In this document: positions 1-6,107 of the stretch, in pieces | Layout: each line of letters opens with the position of its first letter | Numbering within the stretch: the stretch's first letter is position 1 | Assembly (NCBI GenBank): GCA_027325115.1 | Contig: DAHWFG010000224.1 | Span: forward strand, 1-9,532 | Direction: 5' to 3' | DNA length: 9,532 nt | Source of the DNA: JAKBCQ01 sp021807585 | Lineage (GTDB): Bacteria; Planctomycetota; Planctomycetia; Isosphaerales; Isosphaeraceae | Program-made: the position numbers and the translations under genes | Notes under the pieces: generated by a model | What the model was told of the DNA's origin: nothing | Seen by the model: the letters and a program-made list of their open reading frames with translations, nothing else | Database searches by the model: none

Positions 1-47
1 TATTTCGGCTATCGATTCGATCAGGGACGTTCGTGCGTGTGGGGATG

Positions 48-536
48 TCAATGCTTATGCTCATGCGTTTTATCGCTTAAGTGATCATCTTGGTGATCGT
101 GTGCGTGATTTCGGCCGGCGGGAATCGCCGAGGCGGCCGCGAGAACGAGCCTCCCCGTCTCGATCCCTTTGGTTCCGATCAGATCGTCGGCGAGCTTGCG
201 GATCGTCCCCGAAGCCCCTCGCAGCAGAATCACCTCCAGGCATCGATGCTCATCTAGATGCACATGCGTAGTGGTGACGACGCGTTCGAGATGCTCGTGC
301 TGCAGATCGGTGAGTCGTCGCGCCGTTCCTCCCGCGTGGTGATCGTAGATCAGGGTGAGGACGCCGAGCGCCTCTTCCGAATCGTCGGCGACGACCTCTT
401 CGACGAGCGCCCCGCGCATCAGGCCGCGGACTGCCTCGGAGCGATTGGGATACCGATGCCGATCGCAGTAGCGGTCGAATCGCTTAAGCAGATCTCCGCC
501 GATCGCCACGCTGAATCGAACGAGGGCGTTTTTCAC
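48..536 (-). CDS. nikR: NikR-type nickel-responsive transcriptional regulator
   Basis: A ribbon-helix-helix DNA-binding protein of the NikR family, which binds Ni(II) and represses nickel uptake genes. Numbering here is from an upstream TTG at 560. Residues 13-53 form the RHH domain (LVRFSVAIGGDLLKRFD, then PNRSEAVRGLMR). Residues 67-140 form the ACT-like metal domain. Aligned by eye with E. coli NikR, the nickel ligands H76, H87, H89 and C95 correspond to H88, H99, H101 and C107, in the pattern THVHLDEHRC. The C-terminus adds a histidine-rich tail (HAHDHQDDHLSDKTHEHKH, residues 152-170) that E. coli NikR lacks. No ATG is available in frame near the start. GTG at 536 gives MKNALVRFSV, closest to family length; TTG at 560 adds eight residues. 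Neither has a good ribosome binding site. No nickel transporter or urease gene is visible, so its target lies outside the window or is not adjacent. Confidence 0.88.
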   Translation of the reverse strand: MKNALVRFSVAIGGDLLKRFDRYCDRHRYPNRSEAVRGLMRGALVEEVVADDSEEALGVLTLIYDHHAGGTARRLTDLQHEHLERVVTTTHVHLDEHRCLEVILLRGASGTIRKLADDLIGTKGIETGRLVLAAASAIPAGRNHAHDHQDDHLSDKTHEHKH

Positions 537-560
537 ATCGAGCGACCCGTCATATTTCAA

Positions 561-590
561 GATATCTATTGACCATTGTTATTTAATGCG
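561..590 (-). promoter_or_regulatory. AT-rich leader in front of nikR, probable promoter/operator area
   Basis: Between the strong hairpin (601-652) and the nikR start lies a compact AT-rich patch containing the palindrome AGATATCT (557-564) and the stretch ATTAAATAACAATGG when read on the minus strand. Its low GC stands out from its surroundings and it is the only room for a nikR promoter downstream of the hairpin. I could not identify a convincing -35/-10 pair or a known NikR half-site pair, so promoter identity is inferred from position and composition only. Confidence 0.3.
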
Positions 591-600
591 GACGGCTGTG

Positions 601-652
601 CGGATCGATCGCCCCGGTTCGCCTTTCAGAGGAAAGCGAGGCGATCGATCCG
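601..652 (-). terminator. Strong compound hairpin between the oxidoreductase and nikR
   Basis: The arms CGGATCGATCGCC (601-613) and GGCGATCGATCCG (640-652) are perfect 13-base inverted repeats. Inside, TCGC (619-622) pairs with GCGA (636-639) and TTTC (624-627) pairs with GAAA (632-635), closing an AGAG loop, for about 21 base pairs with two bulges. It starts 16 bases past the stop codon of the oxidoreductase, so the simplest reading is a transcription terminator or 3'-end-stabilising structure for that gene. There is no U-tract on either strand, so intrinsic termination of the E. coli type is not proven. Confidence 0.6.
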
Positions 653-667
653 AAGAACGGCGATTGT

Positions 668-1825
668 TTATTCGATCGGCGCGACTTTGACCCACGCGCC
701 CTCCTCTTTCGAGCTCGCGACCGCGGCCTCGATGAAGGCCATCCCCGCGGCGCCGTCGGCGATTCCGGGAAGTTCGAACGGTTTGGGAGCGGATTCACCG
801 CGGCCGGCGCGGATCGTCCATTCGATTGTCCGATGCAAATTCGCCAGCGCCTCGTGGAATCCCTCGGGATGTCCCGATGGGACTCGGACGTACGGCTTGA
901 TCGATTCGGGGATGTAGCCGTATTCGGCGCCAAGCCTGTAAATCTTGACGGGAGATCCCGCTTCAAGATGTTTCAGCGCGTTGTGTTCGGTGATCGACCA
1001 CTCGATCGTCCCTTTCGTCCCCGACACGCGGAAGCCGTTGTCGTTTTGCGCGCCGATCGTGATTTGAGACGCCGCGATCGTCGCGATCGCGTCCCCTTCA
1101 AGCTCGGCCAAAACCGTGAAATCGTCGTCGAGAGCCCGCCCTTTGACAAACGATTTGAGTCGCGCCTGCACCCTCACCGCAGTTTTCCCCGTCACAAAGC
1201 GGACAAATTCATAAGCATGAGTGCCGATATCGCCGCCGCAACCTGAAGCTCCCGCCTTGGACGGATCGACCCGCCACGACGCCTGTTTTTGCCCCTCGGT
1301 TTCGAGCTTCGAAGCCAGCCAGCCCTGGGGATACCACGCCTCGACCTTGCGAACCTCGCCGATCGCTCCGTCGAGCACGAGCCGACGGGCGAACATCACC
1401 ATTGGAAACGCCGTATATGTGTATGCGACGACGAACGGCGTTTTGTGTTGCTTAACCGTTTGATACAACGATTTCGCCTCGGCGAGGTTCATCGTGAGCG
1501 GTTTTTCGCAGAGGACGCCGATCCCCGCCTTGGCCGCGGCTTCGGCGGGTCCGAAGTGCGCGTCGTTGGGGGTGACGATCGTCACGTAATCGACGCGTTC
1601 GCCCACGGGAAGTTTCGATTCGTCGGCGACGAGCGATTTCCAATCGCGATAACCGCGGGTGAAGTAAAGGTCTTTGGCCGACGCGAGCGCTTCGTCGGGG
1701 TTCGACCGAAGAGCGCCCGCAGCGAGCTCGGCCGAGTTGTCCATCAAGATCGCACGTCGATGCGGCGCGCCGAAGAAATTCGCCGGACCCCCGCCGCCGA
1801 TCATCCCCACCTTCATTTTGCTCAT
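668..1825 (-). CDS. Gfo/Idh/MocA family NAD(P)-dependent oxidoreductase
   Basis: A 385-residue sugar-type dehydrogenase, a normal length for the family, which oxidises or reduces a hydroxyl of a sugar or cyclitol using NAD(P). The Rossmann nucleotide loop is at residues 6-14 (VGMIGGGGP), followed by a FFGAPHRRA stretch typical of a planctomycete-rich subgroup. IVTPNDAH is at 83-90, and the conserved catalytic-lysine motif CEKPL is at 106-110 (K108). The second conserved site, GGDIGTH, is at 197-203 (D199, H203). The C-terminal half ends with RVPSGHPEGFHEALANLH, seen in related members. The start is ATG at 1825 because GAGGGA lies six bases upstream; the frame stays open upstream to 1927, but those residues are arginine-rich and do not resemble the family. 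No signal peptide, so cytoplasmic. Substrate cannot be read from sequence. It lies divergent to the sulfatase, so a role in carbohydrate breakdown is plausible but inferred. Confidence 0.9.
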   Translation of the reverse strand: MSKMKVGMIGGGGPANFFGAPHRRAILMDNSAELAAGALRSNPDEALASAKDLYFTRGYRDWKSLVADESKLPVGERVDYVTIVTPNDAHFGPAEAAAKAGIGVLCEKPLTMNLAEAKSLYQTVKQHKTPFVVAYTYTAFPMVMFARRLVLDGAIGEVRKVEAWYPQGWLASKLETEGQKQASWRVDPSKAGASGCGGDIGTHAYEFVRFVTGKTAVRVQARLKSFVKGRALDDDFTVLAELEGDAIATIAASQITIGAQNDNGFRVSGTKGTIEWSITEHNALKHLEAGSPVKIYRLGAEYGYIPESIKPYVRVPSGHPEGFHEALANLHRTIEWTIRAGRGESAPKPFELPGIADGAAGMAFIEAAVASSKEEGAWVKVAPIE

Positions 1826-1925
1826 CGCTCGTCCCTCGCAACCATAGCCGTCGAGCGGTCGCCGTCGACCGGCGCCGCGCCGCGATCGATCGACCCTCGT
1901 TTCGCCTCGAGTGTGTGTTCGCGCC

Positions 1926-1953
1926 ACTATATCCGCGACGTTCGCCGTCGCAA
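1926..1953 (-). promoter_or_regulatory. Candidate sigma-70-type promoter for the oxidoreductase gene
   Basis: Read on the minus strand, a -35-like TTGCGA (1948-1953) and a -10-like TATAGT (1926-1931, five of six matches to TATAAT) are separated by 16 bases. Transcription would start near 1918, leaving a leader of roughly 90 bases before the ATG at 1825. The leader contains a short CGGTCG/CGACCG hairpin with a CCGT loop. The call rests on motif match and spacing only. Confidence 0.4.
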
Positions 1954-2054
1954 GGGGCCGGCGTCGCGCGATCGTTGACTCGCCGCTCCCGAACGCGCAC
2001 GATACGGCCGTCGGCGGCGGTAATCTCTCCCCTTGAGCGAGGGTTTATTCTATT

Positions 2055-3431
2055 ATGTTCCGTATGAAAATCAAATATGAGTTTTTTGTATACGCATGCG
2101 TATACTTATTGATTCTCGTCGCGGCCGCGCCTGAATTGCAAGCTCGGGCCGAGCCCCCCCCCGCGACGCCGCGGCCGAACATCGTACTGATCAACGCCGA
2201 CGACCTTGGTTGGGGGGATGTCGGCTTCAACGGACGAACCGACTGGAAAACCCCCGAACTTGATGCGCTCGCCGCGGGGGGGACGATCTTCCGCCGCTTT
2301 TACGCCGCCGCCGCGGTCTGCTGCCCCAGCCGCGCCGCGATGCTCACGGGCAAATACACGATCCACTGCGGAGTCACGGGCAACAACGACGACCTCCCCG
2401 ATTCCGAAACGACGATCGCCGAGGCGCTCAAATCGCTCGGATACGTCACGGCGCTTGCGGGCAAATGGCATCACGGCAAGCCCCCCAAGGGCTCGAAAAC
2501 CTACATCCATCCCATGGATCAAGGTTTCGACGAGTTCTTTGGATTCACCGACGCTACGGAAGCTCATCAGAAATATCCCAAAAAATTGTGGAACGGTCGA
2601 TCTGAAGAGCCCGTTTCGGGCTACGCCGACGATCTGTTCGCCGACCGCGCGATCGCGTTTCTCAGGGGGAGGGCCGGCACCAAACAACCGTTCTTTCTGT
2701 ATCTCGCATTCACGAATTCTCACTTCGCGATTGAAGCTCCCGCCGACGAGATCGCCGCGTACAACGGGAAATTCGCCGAGACCGATCCTCAAAAGCCTTT
2801 CAACGCAACCTACGCCGCGATGATCGCGCGGCTCGATAAGAATGTGGGCAAAGTGAAACGGACGCTCGACGAATTGAATTTATCGCGAGATACGCTCATC
2901 GTCTTCACGAGCGATCAAGGCGCGACATTCGAGGTGGGAAATCGGGGCGCGAGCGTTTATCACGACAGCAATCGCCCTTTCAGGGGCCAAAAGCGAACGG
3001 TTTGGGAGGGAGGAGTGCGCGTGCCGTCGTTCGCGTTGTGGCCGGGTCGAATCCCCGCGGGAAGCTCGAACGACGAAGTCATGCACGCGATCGACCTGCT
3101 GCCGACATTCGTCGCCGCGGCGGGATCGACCGTCAAAACCGATTGGAAGGTCGACGGTGTGAACCTTTGGCCCGTTTGGCTTGGAACCGAACGCGCCCCC
3201 GATCGAACGATCTTCTGGGAGTGGCGGAGCGAAGGGGGAAATCAGGTCGCCGCGACGCGGGGGAAATATAAACTTGTCATCACCAATCAGGGGAAAGCCG
3301 AATTGTTTGACGTGATCGCCGATCCCGCCGAAAGGCGCGATCTCTCGGCGATTCTTAATCAAGAAGCCGCGTCGCTCCGAAAGGCGCTCAATTCTTGGCT
3401 GGCGAGCGAAGTCCGGCGTCGCGACAATTAA
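2055..3431 (+). CDS. Secreted S1-family sulfatase (arylsulfatase-like)
   Basis: A 458-residue sulfatase that hydrolyses sulfate esters, probably on a polysaccharide, using a formylglycine made from an active-site cysteine. Residues 1-32 form a signal peptide with a hydrophobic core (VYLLILVAAA) and a possible cleavage site after ARA. Metal ligands D49-D50 lie in INADDLGWGD. The sulfatase signature CCPSRAAMLTG is at 89-99, with C89 the formylglycine residue. GKWHHG at 136-141 supplies K137 and H139, H223 lies in TNSHFAIEAP, and K313 in GQKRTVWEGG. The second metal pair is D287-Q288 (TSDQG) instead of the more usual Asp-Asn; DQ also occurs in some S1 subfamilies. All catalytic positions are present, so it should be active if a maturase exists elsewhere. 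ATG at 2055 is preceded by GAGCGAGGG with 11-base spacing; ATG at 2064 is an alternative. The first 50 bases are unusually AT-rich. Confidence 0.93.
   Translation: MFRMKIKYEFFVYACVYLLILVAAAPELQARAEPPPATPRPNIVLINADDLGWGDVGFNGRTDWKTPELDALAAGGTIFRRFYAAAAVCCPSRAAMLTGKYTIHCGVTGNNDDLPDSETTIAEALKSLGYVTALAGKWHHGKPPKGSKTYIHPMDQGFDEFFGFTDATEAHQKYPKKLWNGRSEEPVSGYADDLFADRAIAFLRGRAGTKQPFFLYLAFTNSHFAIEAPADEIAAYNGKFAETDPQKPFNATYAAMIARLDKNVGKVKRTLDELNLSRDTLIVFTSDQGATFEVGNRGASVYHDSNRPFRGQKRTVWEGGVRVPSFALWPGRIPAGSSNDEVMHAIDLLPTFVAAAGSTVKTDWKVDGVNLWPVWLGTERAPDRTIFWEWRSEGGNQVAATRGKYKLVITNQGKAELFDVIADPAERRDLSAILNQEAASLRKALNSWLASEVRRRDN
2088..2105. repeat. Perfect 18-base palindrome inside the sulfatase signal-peptide codons
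   Basis: GTATACGCATGCGTATAC reads identically on both strands. It lies 33 bases after the first base of the start codon and encodes part of the signal-peptide hydrophobic region. As RNA it could fold into a seven-pair stem with a CATG loop just downstream of the start codon; as DNA it has the symmetry of a dimeric regulator's operator. No function is shown by the sequence alone. Confidence 0.6.
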
Positions 3432-3460
3432 CTTCGAGCGACGCTGAACCGAGCGCCGCG

Positions 3461-3492
3461 GCGAGTCGAGAGCTTTGACGCGAGTCGAGAGC
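3461..3492. repeat. Short direct repeat upstream of the TIGR03067-like gene
   Basis: GCGAGTCGAGAGC occurs at 3461-3473 and again at 3480-3492, a 19-base period. It sits in the 178-base gap between the sulfatase stop and the next start codon, which is otherwise full of CGAGCG- and TCGTCG-like words. It may be a regulatory repeat or simple low-complexity drift; nothing else in the gap is identifiable. Confidence 0.4.
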
Positions 3493-3609
3493 GTCGTTAC
3501 GATTCGAGCGTCGTCGGTCGTCGAGCGATGACGAGTGTTATTCAAGGCTGAGGCTCGTGAGGGACGCGAGCCGATCGAGTTTCGCGCGATTATCGAGGGG
3601 GAAGTATCG

Positions 3610-4089
3610 ATGCGAGGGAGAGCATTGGCTTGGGTTGGCGTGTGGTTCGCGGCGGTCGTTTGTTTATCCAGCTTGGTTTGGGCGGCCGACGCTCCGACGG
3701 GGGATCTCGCCAAGCTACAAGGAAAATGGAAGGGAATGGCGGGACCAGAAAAGACCGTGTCGCTGCTGATGGAATTCAAGGACACAACCGTGATGGTGCG
3801 GTTCTCGTCGCCCGACGGGCAAGATTTTTTGATCAAAGGAAAGATCAAGATCGACGAGAAGGCCGATCCCAAGACGATGGATTGGGTTGAATTCGTCGGC
3901 GCCGACGGCGACGCTTTGCCCGATTCGAAGTCGATCTACGCGGTCGACGGCGATACGCTTAGGGTTTGCAGCAACGGGCCCGACGGCGAACGACCCAAAG
4001 AATTCAAAGACGGTGCGGGAGCCCCGCCGATGTTGATGAGTCTTACTCGCGTAAAAGACGACGACTCGGGCAAGAAAGACGGACGCTGA
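3610..4089 (+). CDS. Small secreted TIGR03067-like domain protein
   Basis: A 159-residue protein with an N-terminal signal peptide (residues 1-25, hydrophobic core ALAWVGVWFAAVVCLSSL, likely cleavage after VWA) and a single compact domain. The domain opens with DLAKLQGKWKG (about 31-41) and contains YAVDGDTLRVC near the C-terminal third, matching the L-x-G-x-W start and Y-x-V-D-G-D-x-L pattern of TIGR03067, a domain found mostly in planctomycetes with no known biochemical function. It ends in a charged tail (DDDSGKKDGR). ATG at 3610 is chosen because a purine-rich GAGGGGGAAG lies just upstream and a signal peptide follows at once; an ATG 75 bases earlier adds non-signal-like residues. It is probably exported to the periplasm or outside. 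It follows the sulfatase by 178 bases, so co-transcription is uncertain. Confidence 0.8.
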   Translation: MRGRALAWVGVWFAAVVCLSSLVWAADAPTGDLAKLQGKWKGMAGPEKTVSLLMEFKDTTVMVRFSSPDGQDFLIKGKIKIDEKADPKTMDWVEFVGADGDALPDSKSIYAVDGDTLRVCSNGPDGERPKEFKDGAGAPPMLMSLTRVKDDDSGKKDGR

Positions 4090-4212
4090 GCGAAGGTTCG
4101 AGCGGGCGCCCGGTCGCCGCGTCGAGCAAACAATAACGAATCGGAGCATCCTCGCGTCCGAATCCCGCCGATCGATCGTCCGAAATCGTAAGCCGAAGCG
4201 ATCCAAGGATCG

Positions 4213-5580
4213 ATGAATGTGAACACAAAGTACTTTCACGCATACATTTTGATTCTTATCATTTTGGCGGGCGCCGCGGTTCGGATCGGATTGTCTTCTT
4301 CCTCGCTTTGCGGCCGGGGAGCGATCGAAGACCCCGACGGGTATCTGGCGCTCGCCGAATCGGTCGTTTCGGGGCGAGGGTTTTCGTGGGAAGGCCGGCC
4401 GACGGCTTATCGACCTCCGCTCTATCCGCTGGTTCTCGCGCCGATCGTCGCACTCGGAATCGACCGCGTAGGGTACGGTATCTTGGCGTTGCACGCGGCT
4501 TTGGGAGCGGGAACGATCGCGCTCATTTATCTTGGATCGATCCGATTCGGTTTATCGAATCGGCGCGCGCTTTGCGCTTCGGCGATCGTCGCGTTCGATC
4601 CCGTTCTGATCGCGCAATCGCGTGCGGTGATGACCGAAACGCTCGCGGCGTTCCTCGTCGCGGCGGCTCTCTATCTGGTCGGCGGACGCGATCTCCGAGG
4701 CGGATCCAATCAACATGAATATGTTGATAAAAATAACTCTTGTCGCGGACTGCGGCGGCTATTGGCCGCGTTTTGGGGCGGGATCGCGTTTGGGTTGGGG
4801 ACGATGTGTCGGCCGAGCCTTGCTGCGGTCGCTCCGGTCGCCGCGATCTTGGGGTTGATCTCGAACGGTTCAAGGCTCCGCCACCGCGCCGCGTGGGGGC
4901 TCGCGTTGTGCGCGGGGATGTTCGTTCCGCTTGTTCCGTGGAGCGTTCGAAACCTCAAGGCGGTGGGGGCGCCCGTGTTTTTGACGACGCACGGGGGTTA
5001 CACGCTTTCGCTCGCGAACAACCCGTATTATTATCAGGATGTTTTGAATCAAAAGACCGAGGCGGTCTGGGGCGGTTCGGGGCAAATGCGGTATTGGGCG
5101 TGGGTTCGCGAGACGACCGCGGGTCTTGGAGAGGTCGATGGGGATCGTGTGTTGCGGGATGAAGCGCTCCGTTTCGCGCGATCTCGGCCTGCTGATTTCG
5201 CGCGGGCGTCGGTTGCGCGATTGGGTCGATTTTGGGGGATTGCGCCTTCGGCATTGGTGTATTCGAGGGGACGTCGATTGCTGACGGCTGTTTGGACGAT
5301 ACCGCTGTTTGTCGCGTTGGTTTGGGGGCTTTTGGGCGCCGTGGTGTGGCGTCGTTCTTTGGTTTTGGCGGTTGCGGTGTTGATCGCTTTAAGCTTGATT
5401 CACGCGGTTTATTGGACCGATTTACGGATGAGGTCGCCCGCGGTTCCGGCGATCGCGGTGATCGCGGCGTGCGCCTCGACGCGTCGATCGTCGTCGTCGG
5501 TGTTGATTGAACGCGGCTTGCAAGATCAATCGGAGAAAATTTCCGAAGATCACGCTGTTCAAACACGCGGGATTCGTTAG
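4213..5580 (+). CDS. GT39/ArnT-like integral membrane glycosyltransferase
   Basis: A 455-residue polytopic membrane protein of the GT-C type (PMT/ArnT-like, family 39), which transfers sugars from polyprenyl-phosphate donors on the outer face of the cytoplasmic membrane. The first transmembrane helix (about 8-26) is followed by the loop EDPDGYLALAES (39-50) holding the acidic residues expected for catalysis (D40, D42). RPPLYPLVLAP (67-77) and AVMTETLAAF (138-147, E142) are further hallmarks. Around nine to eleven hydrophobic segments can be picked out by eye. ATG at 4213 has AAGGA four bases upstream. Two oddities: residues 165-177 (SNQHEYVDKNNSC) form a hydrophilic insert coded by AT-rich DNA, and the last 35 or so residues are a Ser/Arg- and charge-rich tail whose codons overlap a candidate promoter for the next gene. 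Acceptor and donor are unknown. Confidence 0.82.
   Translation: MNVNTKYFHAYILILIILAGAAVRIGLSSSSLCGRGAIEDPDGYLALAESVVSGRGFSWEGRPTAYRPPLYPLVLAPIVALGIDRVGYGILALHAALGAGTIALIYLGSIRFGLSNRRALCASAIVAFDPVLIAQSRAVMTETLAAFLVAAALYLVGGRDLRGGSNQHEYVDKNNSCRGLRRLLAAFWGGIAFGLGTMCRPSLAAVAPVAAILGLISNGSRLRHRAAWGLALCAGMFVPLVPWSVRNLKAVGAPVFLTTHGGYTLSLANNPYYYQDVLNQKTEAVWGGSGQMRYWAWVRETTAGLGEVDGDRVLRDEALRFARSRPADFARASVARLGRFWGIAPSALVYSRGRRLLTAVWTIPLFVALVWGLLGAVVWRRSLVLAVAVLIALSLIHAVYWTDLRMRSPAVPAIAVIAACASTRRSSSSVLIERGLQDQSEKISEDHAVQTRGIR
4711..4726. repeat. AT-rich inverted repeat inside the glycosyltransferase gene
   Basis: CAACAT GAAT ATGTTG is an inverted repeat with six-base arms, followed by the AT-rich run ATAAAAATAAC. 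It codes for part of a hydrophilic loop between two membrane segments. The inner word AACATGAATATG (4712-4723) recurs in inverted orientation at 8624-8635 inside the uracil-DNA glycosylase gene. It could be chance or the trace of a small inserted element. Confidence 0.4.
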
Positions 5581-5586
5581 TCTAAT
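5558..5586 (+). promoter_or_regulatory. Candidate promoter for the RNA-binding protein gene
   Basis: A -35-like TTCAAA (5558-5563) and a -10-like TCTAAT (5581-5586, five of six matches to TATAAT) are separated by exactly 17 bases. The -35 element lies in the last codons of the glycosyltransferase and the -10 begins right after its stop codon. Transcription would start near 5593 and give a leader of about 80 bases that carries the hairpin at 5600-5637. The good spacing and sensible distance support it; no experimental evidence is available. Confidence 0.45.
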
Positions 5587-5599
5587 GGAAGCAGTCCTC

Positions 5600-5637
5600 G
5601 GCGGGTCTCCCTAGCAGTATCGGACGCTAGCCTCGCC
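5600..5637 (+). promoter_or_regulatory. Structured 5' leader (compound hairpin) of the RNA-binding protein mRNA
   Basis: CTAGC (5611-5615) pairs with GCTAG (5626-5630) around the loop AGTATCGGAC. Outside it, GGCGGG (5600-5605) pairs with CC-U-CGCC (5631-5637), with TCTCC as an internal bulge. The structure lies between the predicted transcription start and the ribosome binding site AAGGG (5664-5668). It may be a stability element, a temperature-sensitive leader or an autoregulatory site for the RNA-binding protein; which one is not visible from sequence. Confidence 0.45.
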
Positions 5638-5675
5638 AGAACGCTCCGTAAGTTCAGTGTGCAAGGGTTTCGCAA

Positions 5676-6107
5676 GTGTCCAAGAAGCTATACGTTGGCA
5701 ATCTGACGTACGACACCACGGAAGACAACCTGGTGGAGTTGTTCAGCGATTACGGCGAGGTGATTTCGGCGCAGATTATCATTGATCGCGAGACGAACCG
5801 CTCGCGCGGTTTTGGTTTCGTGGAGATGAACAACGGCGCCGAGGAAGCCGCGCAGGCTTTGAACGGCCAAGATTACAAGGGCCGGCATTTGACTGTGAAT
5901 GAAGCGCGTCCGAGGGAACCGAGGGCGGGCGGTGGCGGTGGCGGCGGCGGCGGTGGTCGCGGCGGTCGGGGCGGTTCCGGCGGCGGTGGTTACGGCGGCG
6001 GCGGCTACGGCGGCGGCGGCGGCGGAAGTTATGGCGGCGGCGGCGGCGGTCGCGGCGGTCGGGGTGGTTCCGGCGGCGGCGGCGGCGGTTACGGCGGTCG
6101 TTATTGA
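5676..6107 (+). CDS. Glycine-rich RRM-type RNA-binding protein
   Basis: A 143-residue protein with one RNA recognition motif followed by a glycine-rich tail, like the small cyanobacterial Rbp proteins and plant GRPs, which bind single-stranded RNA and often respond to cold. RNP2 is LYVGNL (5-10) and RNP1 is RGFGFVEM (44-51), with the RNA-stacking aromatics Y6, F46 and F48 present. The RRM ends near residue 80. From about residue 87 the tail is almost all Gly with RGG, GYGG and GRGG units, the composition of RGG boxes and phase-separating tails. The start is GTG at 5676, giving the family-typical MSKKLYVGNL, with AAGGG seven bases upstream. It follows the glycosyltransferase by 95 bases but appears to have its own promoter. 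The RRM assignment is very secure; the cellular target is unknown. Confidence 0.95.
   Translation: MSKKLYVGNLTYDTTEDNLVELFSDYGEVISAQIIIDRETNRSRGFGFVEMNNGAEEAAQALNGQDYKGRHLTVNEARPREPRAGGGGGGGGGGRGGRGGSGGGGYGGGGYGGGGGGSYGGGGGGRGGRGGSGGGGGGYGGRY
5955..6079 (+). repeat. Internal duplication in the glycine-rich tail
   Basis: A 32-base block at 5955-5986 recurs at 6048-6079 with a single substitution (C in the first copy, T in the second), a 93-base offset. It encodes RGGRGGSGG twice. The surrounding DNA is GGC/GGT codon repeat. The arrangement suggests the tail grew by tandem duplication and may vary in length between strains. Confidence 0.7.

Noticed and set aside
258..572. Plus-strand open frame over nikR
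   Set aside because: It is antisense to a protein with all NikR ligands and has no family resemblance of its own; it reflects the composition of the real gene.
1826..1927. Upstream extension of the oxidoreductase to a start at 1927
   Set aside because: The extra 34 residues are arginine-rich and unlike the family, overlap the likely leader, and the ATG at 1825 has a good ribosome binding site.
1975..2006. TTGACT with GATACG as a sulfatase promoter
   Set aside because: The spacing is about 20 bases and the -10 match is poor, so it does not meet a reasonable standard.
3416..3444. Inverted repeat GCGTCGC/GCGACGC around the sulfatase stop codon as a terminator
   Set aside because: The stem is only seven pairs with a 15-base loop, spans the stop codon, and has no T-run; words of this kind are common in this DNA.
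5571..5640. tRNA-like start (GCGGGATTCGTTAGTCTAATGG) at the end of the glycosyltransferase gene
   Set aside because: No matching 3' acceptor strand (ATCCCGC) and no T-arm follow; the pairing present is better explained as a leader hairpin, and the first bases are the end of a coding region.
5931..6104. GGC-rich repeat as a CRISPR array or tandem-repeat element
   Set aside because: It is in frame within the glycine-rich tail of an RRM protein and has no spacer structure.
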